9,593 nt of DNA. Origin: Caldilineaceae bacterium (lineage in GTDB: Bacteria > Chloroflexota > Anaerolineae > Caldilineales > Caldilineaceae). This document shows positions 1-5,189 of the stretch, piece after piece. The DNA is taken from the NCBI GenBank assembly GCA_026645575.1, contig JAPKMW010000184.1, positions 1 to 9,593 of the forward strand. The letters run 5' to 3'. Numbering within the stretch: position 1 is the first letter of the stretch; each line of letters begins with the position of its first letter. Position numbers and translations under genes: made by a program. The notes under the pieces were generated by a model, which had not been told where the DNA came from, made no database searches, and worked only from the letters and a program-made list of their open reading frames with translations.

Positions 1-62
1 GCATGAAGGGTGGCACGACCAATGGGTTTCGGTGTGACCAATTTGTTTGCCACCCTTCGTGC
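1..62. repeat. Hairpin-forming inverted repeat at the window edge
   Basis: Bases 1-15 (GCATGAAGGGTGGCA) are the reverse complement of 48-62 (TGCCACCCTTCGTGC) except for one position that would be a G-U pair in RNA. The 32-base loop carries GACCAAT twice (17-23 and 36-42). The element begins about 40 bases past the stop of the leftward beta-helix gene, so it could act as its terminator, although no clear T-run follows in that direction. The stem reaches the first base of the window, so the left arm may be longer. The repeated motif in the loop makes a dispersed palindromic element an equally good reading. Confidence 0.6.
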
Positions 63-101
63 CCGACGCCAAAATCCTAAAAGACTTAATGAACAATGTA
101 G

Positions 102-2324
102 TTATTTTGTCACCAACGGCAAATAGACCCTGGCATCGCCACTGACTGGCGGTTCCGGTGTCCGGGTGCCGGTGGGGGTGGCGGTAGGGATTAGCGTGGG
201 CGTGGCTTGGGGCGTGCTGGCGCCGCTGGGGAAGGGGGTCATGGTGGGAGTGACGGTGGGGGTATGGGTTGCCGTGGGAATCGGTGTGGCTGGCGGCGTG
301 GGCGGCATGGCGCCCAGTGGCTGGAAGTTGACGCGACCTAGCGTCGGCAGATCGACCTGGTGCCAGATGCCCAACTCCACGGCAGCCGGATCGACTGTGT
401 CCCAAACATTATTGATCGCCTGAATATCGGGACTGCCGGCCAGGTTGCCATTTTGCAAGTTGGCCGCATCGCCATTGATGGTGCGATTGTTGGCAAACCA
501 GTTGCCGCTCACTTGGGCCAGACAGCCGTCCCCCAAGTTAATGCCCGCCCCATACCCTTTGTTGTTGCTGGTGAGATTATCAGCAATAATATTGTTGGTA
601 AAGGTATGAGTGACCGGCGCCCCCGGCGTACAGATGGTGTTGACGCCAGCGCCATTCCCGGCGCGATTGCGCCGAATTTCATTACTATCAACCATCGTAG
701 CGCCGGTCGTTCGCAACAAGATGCCACCCAGGGCATTATCGAAGATCAGATTACCAGCGCCCAGTGAACCAATGCGATTATTACCGCCATTGATCACATC
801 AATCCCCCGTTCGCCACTGCGTTCAATGCGATTGGCAAGGAGCTGATTCTGTACACCGGGCTGGCCTAAAGGTGGCTTAGAGGGGCCGCCTGGATTGGTC
901 CCGGCGGTGTACGGCTTGTTGTCGATCAGCAGCCCATCTTTCCCGCTACCGATCACGGTGTTACCCTGGATAATGTTCAACCCGGCATTGATCCAAATAC
1001 CGACTTCGGCGCTGGACACGACTTGGTTGGCAATGATCGTATTCCGATCCGCCCGATCAATCAGATAGATGCCATGCTTCCCACTGCCGGTGATGAGGTT
1101 GTTGCGAATGACATTGTCACTGGCAACATCATCGAAAATATCCGCATCGTCAAATTCAGCAGAGATACGCATCCCATAACGACCATTGTTGCGGATCTCA
1201 TTATCGTAGATCTCATTATAACCGGATTGGTAGATGGCAAAGCCATCATATTTATTGTTGTAGATCACATTGTTATAGACCAAGTTGCGGTTGACGCCGC
1301 GATCCAGCATCAACCCATGTGAGGCATTGTTGTAGATGTGGTTGCCATAGATCAGATTATCAGTGCAGCCGCGTGAAAGCACCAGACCCGTGTAGCCGTT
1401 GTCAAAGATCTTGTTATTGGCAATCGTCATGCCGTAAGAATAGTCGTGGGGATCGATGCCATAGAAATAGTGATCGTGAAAGTCATTGCCGATGATCTGT
1501 AAGCCCACCGCCTCGTAACTATACATACCAAAATAGAGATGATGTATCTTGCTATTGATAATGCTACCTTTGGGACCGGTGGCCGGGTCGCTGACCCCTT
1601 GCGGGCGCAAGCGCCAGGAAATGCCGCTGGGTTCGCCTTTGCCATAGCCAACGCGCTGATTTAGCTCTTCATAGCCCAGATACATAATCTCGGCATTTTT
1701 GATGTCCATGCGTCCGCCATAGAGCGCTGCCAGGTAGGAACGGGTTTGCATGACATCGTTGACCGTCAGGAAGCTCTGATCGTAGCCATTGACACCGGGC
1801 GAATTGTCCCACGAGTAGACCTTGATGCCATCAATGTTAATCCAGCCGCCTCGGGAGACAATGTTAAACGACGCATCGGGGCGACTAATGAGGCGCAATT
1901 CTTTGACACCGCTGGCGGCGGTTAGATCTAAGCGTGCATTGTCCAGAATCACGAGGTTGACATCCAATTGCCAGACGCCATTGCCCAATGATTGGAGAGT
2001 GGGCGTGAAGTTTTTACTCTGCACCCAGTCCAAAAGTTGGGGCAGGGTGATCGACAACTTGGGTGCATTTGGATTCGACGGATCGCCCACATAAGGCGCT
2101 TCCTCCGGGTAGGCGCGATTGTAAACCCAGCCAATGGTGATAGTCGGGCCGCTGCTACCCGTGGTTGTATAGCGTAACGCTGGCAAATTATTCTGCGCAT
2201 ACAAATAGTTGATTGGTTGCCCGAATTGCCCAAGGAAGAGCGCGATGATGGCGAACACTGGCAGAACAACAGCGAGAAGACGGGTAAAGCGCGGGTGGCT
2301 GGATAACAAAGAAGTCGGCTTCAT
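102..2324 (-). CDS. Exported AlgG-like parallel beta-helix protein (probable polyuronate C5-epimerase)
   Basis: 740 residues. A Sec signal peptide is visible (Arg near 12-15, hydrophobic stretch 17-33, cleavage plausible after A43 in LYAQ). Residues about 115-400 follow the order I know from alginate C5-epimerase AlgG: a VKELRL strand near 140-145, a WDN motif at 172-174, a FGMYSYEA segment near 265-272, then DPHD at 291-294 and an SR pair ending at R318. In Pseudomonas AlgG the His of DPHD and an Arg about 26 residues later are the catalytic base and charge-neutralising residue; here H293 and R318 are 25 apart. Many N-x-I-x-x-N turns (for example near 303, 330, 352 and 375) mark a right-handed beta-helix that runs on to about 655, longer than AlgG itself. 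A Pro/Thr-rich spacer (about 674-726) and a terminal RVYLPLVTK (732-740) follow. AlgG converts mannuronate to guluronate in periplasmic alginate; the substrate here is unknown and no alg gene is nearby. The start is supported by the signal peptide; an AAAGG sits 13 bases upstream, rather far. A NosD/CASH-type helix protein without epimerase activity is the alternative. Confidence 0.8.
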   Translation of the reverse strand: MKPTSLLSSHPRFTRLLAVVLPVFAIIALFLGQFGQPINYLYAQNNLPALRYTTTGSSGPTITIGWVYNRAYPEEAPYVGDPSNPNAPKLSITLPQLLDWVQSKNFTPTLQSLGNGVWQLDVNLVILDNARLDLTAASGVKELRLISRPDASFNIVSRGGWINIDGIKVYSWDNSPGVNGYDQSFLTVNDVMQTRSYLAALYGGRMDIKNAEIMYLGYEELNQRVGYGKGEPSGISWRLRPQGVSDPATGPKGSIINSKIHHLYFGMYSYEAVGLQIIGNDFHDHYFYGIDPHDYSYGMTIANNKIFDNGYTGLVLSRGCTDNLIYGNHIYNNASHGLMLDRGVNRNLVYNNVIYNNKYDGFAIYQSGYNEIYDNEIRNNGRYGMRISAEFDDADIFDDVASDNVIRNNLITGSGKHGIYLIDRADRNTIIANQVVSSAEVGIWINAGLNIIQGNTVIGSGKDGLLIDNKPYTAGTNPGGPSKPPLGQPGVQNQLLANRIERSGERGIDVINGGNNRIGSLGAGNLIFDNALGGILLRTTGATMVDSNEIRRNRAGNGAGVNTICTPGAPVTHTFTNNIIADNLTSNNKGYGAGINLGDGCLAQVSGNWFANNRTINGDAANLQNGNLAGSPDIQAINNVWDTVDPAAVELGIWHQVDLPTLGRVNFQPLGAMPPTPPATPIPTATHTPTVTPTMTPFPSGASTPQATPTLIPTATPTGTRTPEPPVSGDARVYLPLVTK

Positions 2325-2385
2325 GCGTGGGTGTATACCTTTCAGAAACGTAACTAGCTACTGCGAAAAGAAGAACTATGTTTAC

Positions 2386-2426
2386 CTGTTATAACAGATC
2401 AACACGTTTTATAACAGATTAGCACA
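2386..2426 (-). promoter_or_regulatory. Tandem extended -10 / operator candidate for the beta-helix gene
   Basis: A 17-base motif, TTATAACAGATYARCAC, occurs at 2389-2405 and 2409-2425, 20 bp apart (two helical turns) with two differences. Read leftward, each copy contains TGTTATAA, a good extended -10 element (TATAAC at 2393-2388, TATAAA at 2413-2408), but neither has a convincing -35. The copy nearer the gene is also a perfect 12-bp palindrome (CTGTTATAACAG, 2386-2397), as a regulator site might be. Transcription starting near 2381 would leave a leader of about 57 bases before the ATG at 2324. Tandem promoters and paired binding sites cannot be told apart here. Confidence 0.4.
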
Positions 2427-2534
2427 TTGGCTACAGATGACACAGCCCTATTTCTAAGCTGCGTACACTGTTCAACTGTTGACTGGCTACTTTACCAGAA
2501 AAATTCAATGACGGCAATTTGATCTATAGAAACA

Positions 2535-2554
2535 ATACAATTGTTTTATTGTAT
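2535..2554. repeat. Short AT-rich inverted repeat upstream of zwf
   Basis: ATACAAT (2535-2541) and ATTGTAT (2548-2554) form a perfect 7-bp inverted repeat around a six-base TGTTTT spacer, about 33 bp upstream of the zwf -35 box. The position would suit a regulator-binding site. In such AT-rich DNA chance is a real alternative. Confidence 0.3.
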
Positions 2555-2586
2555 AAGAAAAAGGGTATATTGATTTTTGCGATTTC

Positions 2587-2615
2587 TTGACAATTTCTAA
2601 TGGTAGCATTATCAC
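2587..2615 (+). promoter_or_regulatory. Sigma70-type promoter candidate for zwf
   Basis: A consensus -35 TTGACA lies at 2587-2592 and, after exactly 17 bases, a -10 TATCAC (four of six consensus bases) at 2610-2615. Transcription would start near 2622, giving a leader of about 88 bases before the zwf ATG at 2710. The TTG of this -35 box is also the first base of the longest open frame, which argues against that frame's upstream extension being translated. Confidence 0.5.
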
Positions 2616-2697
2616 ACCGGCTTTTAACCAATGGTGCTATGCTAGACAGACGGGTGTTGCTCTGATTGTACGTTACAGAGAAACAGAAGACAGAGAC

Positions 2698-2702
2698 GAG
2701 GG
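2698..2702 (+). promoter_or_regulatory. Shine-Dalgarno that fixes the zwf start
   Basis: GAGGG ends seven bases before the ATG at 2710. It supports that ATG over the in-frame TTG at 2587, which has no comparable site. Confidence 0.6.
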
Positions 2703-2709
2703 TGCGGCG

Positions 2710-4158
2710 ATGAATGAACAACTTCCCACGACTACCATTGTCATTTTTGGGGCATCGGGCGATTTGACAAGGCGCAAGCTGATACCGGCCCTGTACAACT
2801 CCTTTTGTAAACAACGGTTGCCGGAGAAATTGTGGATTGTGGGCTTTGCGCGCCGTCCGTGGGATGATGCCGCCTTTCGTGAGCCGTTACAAAGCGGAGT
2901 CCAGGAATTTAGCGGGGGCTACGAAGAAGCTTCCTGGTGCGCTTTTGCTGAACGGCTTCGTTATTTTCAGGGCAATTTGGACGCGGCGGAAGATTATGTA
3001 CGCTTGGGAACCTTTTTGCAAGAGATTGAGGATGGCCCGGCCAATCGTCTCTACTACCTGGCGACCGCGCCCGAATATTACGGCCCGGCGGCCACCTTTT
3101 TGGGTGAGGCCGGTTTGGCCGATGAAAACGAGGGCAAGCGCAATCTGGTCATTGAAAAACCTTTTGGTCATGACCTAGCCAGCGCCCTCGCCTTAGATGA
3201 AACCATATGCGCTCACTGGGTCGAACGCCAGATTTACCGCATCGACCACTATTTGGGCAAAGAGACAGCGCAAAACATCCTTTTTATGCGCTTTGCCAAT
3301 GCCATCTTTGAACCGCTTTGGAATCGCAATTATATCGATCACGTCCAGATTACCGTGGCCGAAACGGTCGATGTCGGCAGTCGCTCCGGTTATTATGATG
3401 AAGCCGGCGTTCTGCGCGATATGTTCCAGAATCACCTATTGCAACTCTTGACCCTGGTGACCATGGAGCCGCCGGCGCCCTACAATGCCGACACCTTGCG
3501 CAATGAAAAAGTCAAGGTTCTTTCTGCTATTCGCTCCATCGAGTTGACAAACACGGTGCGCGCCCAATACGAAGGCTATCGAGAGGCCAAAGGGGTAGCC
3601 CCTGACTCCCAGACGCCGACCTATGCCGCGCTCAAACTCTATATCGATAGCTGGCGCTGGCAACGAGTGCCCTTCTACCTGCGTTCCGGTAAAGCGTTAG
3701 CCAAAAAACAGTCTGAGATCGCTATTGTCTTCAAACGCCCGCCGCTGGTCATGTTTGGCTTGGTCAACAATCTTTTCTCCAACGTCCTGTCCATTCTGGT
3801 GCAGCCCGATGAAGGCATTCACCTAACTTTTGAAGCCAAAGTCCCCGACTCCAGCCAGGAGATGCGCACGGTTGATTTGGAATTTCACTACCGCGATGCC
3901 TTTGCCGATCGCACCATACCCGATGCCTATGAACGCTTATTGCTCGACGCCCTCCATAGCGACGCCCTGCTCTTTGCCCGCAATGATGAAATCATCCAAG
4001 CCTGGCGGCTCATCGATCCCATTTTGCAAGGCTGGAACACCCCGACTGCCCCACCGCTTGTGGCCTATGCCAAAGGGAGTTGGGGGCCGAAAGACGCAGA
4101 TCGTCTACTGGCGCGCGAAGGCCACCGTTGGCTGGTAACAGATCATGGACGTAAATAG
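2710..4158 (+). CDS. zwf: Glucose-6-phosphate 1-dehydrogenase
   Basis: 482 residues, the usual length of bacterial G6PDH. It oxidises glucose-6-phosphate to 6-phosphogluconolactone, reducing NADP+ or NAD+, as the entry step of the oxidative pentose phosphate pathway in the cytoplasm. Visible marks are the dinucleotide-binding GASGDL at 14-19 followed by TRRK, EKPFG at 149-153, the signature RIDHYLGKE at 177-185, and FQNHLLQ with H242. H180 and H242 are 62 residues apart, as are the phosphate-binding and catalytic histidines of the Leuconostoc enzyme. VPFYLRSGK and a late [15 protein letters not shown] segment complete the family pattern. The frame is open back to a TTG at 2587, but that would add 41 residues that look nothing like the family N-terminus and would overlap a promoter; the ATG at 2710 has a Shine-Dalgarno and puts GASGDL at its usual distance. 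No pgl, gnd, tal or opcA neighbour is present, so it appears to be transcribed alone. It converges on the broken gene at 4169-4514, ten bases away. Confidence 0.96.
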   Translation: MNEQLPTTTIVIFGASGDLTRRKLIPALYNSFCKQRLPEKLWIVGFARRPWDDAAFREPLQSGVQEFSGGYEEASWCAFAERLRYFQGNLDAAEDYVRLGTFLQEIEDGPANRLYYLATAPEYYGPAATFLGEAGLADENEGKRNLVIEKPFGHDLASALALDETICAHWVERQIYRIDHYLGKETAQNILFMRFANAIFEPLWNRNYIDHVQITVAETVDVGSRSGYYDEAGVLRDMFQNHLLQLLTLVTMEPPAPYNADTLRNEKVKVLSAIRSIELTNTVRAQYEGYREAKGVAPDSQTPTYAALKLYIDSWRWQRVPFYLRSGKALAKKQSEIAIVFKRPPLVMFGLVNNLFSNVLSILVQPDEGIHLTFEAKVPDSSQEMRTVDLEFHYRDAFADRTIPDAYERLLLDALHSDALLFARNDEIIQAWRLIDPILQGWNTPTAPPLVAYAKGSWGPKDADRLLAREGHRWLVTDHGRK

Positions 4159-4168
4159 CGATGGGGCT

Positions 4169-4514
4169 TCAATCCCTGGATAACAGGGTAATTTGTGACA
4201 GTCCAGTGAGGGTATAACCGTAATCGTTTTCAAGATAGAGGTGTGGTTCGTTCTTGCTCCCTTTCTCCCAGGATAACGAAAGGAACCAAATGCCATTGAC
4301 GCCAATGCAAAACATAGCAGGCGACCAACGATCTTCGGTAACCGTGTGGACAATGCCGTTTTCGTCATACTCCTCGCAAACGGCATTCTTTTCATCAATT
4401 TCCGGTGTATCCTAATGCCGTGCCTTCCCACGCTTTCCCGGCAACGTGAAGCGCTTTCGCCAACTGAATCACATCCTCAAACGCAGGAATTGCTATAGGT
4501 GGTGAAACTTTCAT
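4169..4514 (-). pseudogene. Small unrecognised gene split by a one-base frameshift, coupled to the DinB gene
   Basis: The ATG at 4514-4512 overlaps the TGA of the DinB-like gene (4513-4511) in an ATGA junction, typical of translational coupling. This frame starts MKVSPPIAIPAFEDVIQLAK and reaches a TGA at 4397-4395 after 39 codons. One base over, another frame is open from 4411, just after a TAG at 4414-4412, to a TGA at 4171-4169. Those 80 codons read like real protein: acidic at first (DTPEIDEKNAVCEEYDENGI), then TEDRWSPAMFCIGVNGIWF and a hydrophilic end (NDYGYTLTGL). The total span is 346 bases, one more than a multiple of three, so a single extra base (or two missing) within 4395-4414 would restore a protein of about 114 residues. 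No signal peptide or membrane segment is evident and I do not recognise the family. Its end lies ten bases from the zwf stop, leaving almost no empty DNA. It may be a true mutation, an assembly error or, less likely, a programmed +1 shift. Confidence 0.7.
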
Positions 4515-4942
4515 CCCGACTGATCCCGCGTGGCTAACACGCGTTCTGCGGCTGCTAACAAAACGTTTTGCTCTACCTCGGCAATATGTTCCAGAACCTG
4601 TAACGCTGACCAGCCGCCGTCATCCGGTTGGCGGTTGGCGGTTTCATCATCTAGACCAACCGTCGCCGCCAGTAACTGACCCCACGCCCGTTCGGCCTCG
4701 GCTAACATCCGCTGTGGCATGGTCGGTCCCGTACCAGTTTTCTGGCGCGCATCTTCCAATTGGTTGCTGTGTTCGCGCATATGGTCGGCAAAGCGTAGGA
4801 GGACGCGTCGCAGATCATCCCACCGTTGCAGGTCGGTGCGGAGCGCAAACTCCGCTTCGGTTACATCTTGCAAGGTGCGTAGCGTCTCGGCGCGAGTGGC
4901 GCGGATCTGGGTTAGCAGGGCGTCGATCTTTTCCCGTTGCAT
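4511..4942 (-). CDS. DinB-like four-helix metal-binding domain protein
   Basis: 143 residues, helical and cytoplasmic, of DinB/YfiT-like length. The WSALQVLEHIAEVEQ segment (111-125) is the family's most recognisable motif (W-S-x-x-x-V-L-x-H-I). The first half has a related WDDLRRVLLRFADHMREH (41-58), so the protein looks like two similar helical hairpins. H54, H58 and H119 are candidates for the usual three-histidine metal site. Superfamily members include thiol-dependent S-transferases and DNA-damage-induced proteins; nothing here shows which reaction, if any, this one catalyses. The start is supported by GAGGAGA eight bases upstream. Its stop overlaps the start of the small broken gene at 4169-4514, with which it forms an operon, and it diverges from the haem protein at 5190. 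The fold assignment is fairly sure; the specific function is unknown. Confidence 0.75.
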   Translation of the reverse strand: MQREKIDALLTQIRATRAETLRTLQDVTEAEFALRTDLQRWDDLRRVLLRFADHMREHSNQLEDARQKTGTGPTMPQRMLAEAERAWGQLLAATVGLDDETANRQPDDGGWSALQVLEHIAEVEQNVLLAAAERVLATRDQSG

Positions 4943-4949
4943 GGTTGGC

Positions 4950-4956
4950 TCTCCTC
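4950..4956 (-). promoter_or_regulatory. Shine-Dalgarno of the DinB-like gene
   Basis: Read leftward, GAGGAGA contains the core AGGAG (4955-4951) and lies about seven to eight bases before the ATG at 4942. It directly follows the repeated leader motif at 4956-4980. Confidence 0.65.
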
Positions 4957-4980
4957 TTGTTGTTTGTGCTTGTTGTTTGT
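4956..4980 (-). repeat. Perfect 12-base tandem repeat in the DinB leader
   Basis: CTTGTTGTTTGT occurs at 4956-4967 and 4969-4980, a 13-bp period. In the DinB transcript it reads ACAAACAACAAG twice, immediately before the Shine-Dalgarno: an A/C-rich, G-poor stretch unlikely to fold. It may keep the ribosome site open or may simply be slippage-born. Confidence 0.6.
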
Positions 4981-5147
4981 AAAGCTATGCGAGTAATCAT
5001 TCTATCGTAACAACCCCCAATCGCTACCGTAGTTGCGCATGATCCAGCCGGCGCGGGTAGATTACAGGGTAGTAGGCAACCGATCATTGTTTGCGCGCCC
5101 AGCGTTAGTCAGCAACTTTTGCTACACTTACCAAGCTAGGAAATATG

Positions 5148-5162
5148 TCATTCCTTGAATGA
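5148..5162 (+). promoter_or_regulatory. Small inverted repeat upstream of the haem protein gene
   Basis: TCATTC (5148-5153) and GAATGA (5157-5162) form a 6-bp inverted repeat with a three-base spacer, 27 bases before the ATG at 5190. It could be an operator or a small leader hairpin. The rest of the 247-bp divergent region (4943-5189) holds no clear promoter in either direction; TTGCTA at 5119-5124 is a weak -35 candidate without a good -10. Confidence 0.25.
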
Positions 5163-5189
5163 ATAACCAGACCCTAAGATGAGAAACAG

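Noticed and set aside
166..423. A Gly/Val-rich rightward open frame
   Set aside because: It is the antisense of the Pro/Thr-rich spacer of the beta-helix gene; low-complexity DNA leaves several frames open.
4174..4191. Resemblance to the I-SceI homing site (GGATAACAGGGTAAT) and a small CCCTG/CAGGG hairpin just past the zwf stop
   Set aside because: The first three bases of the 18-base I-SceI site do not match, no intron or homing endonuclease is near, and the stretch encodes the end of the broken gene. The 5-bp stem has no T-run, so I do not call a terminator.
4395..4397. Programmed +1 frameshift at the TGA, as in prfB
   Set aside because: The geometry (AAT then TGA, skipping one T) would join the two frames, but there is no CTT slippery codon and no Shine-Dalgarno-like stimulator just upstream; mutation or sequence error is simpler.
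4105..4431. A 108-codon leftward open frame overlapping the zwf end
   Set aside because: It is the third frame of the broken gene region and its product (basic, Ser/Arg-rich) has no protein-like features; the neighbouring frame with the ATGA start and acidic product is far more convincing.
4815..5087. A 90-codon leftward frame over the DinB start region
   Set aside because: It overlaps the DinB gene in another frame, is Arg/Thr/Cys-rich without pattern, and has no Shine-Dalgarno.
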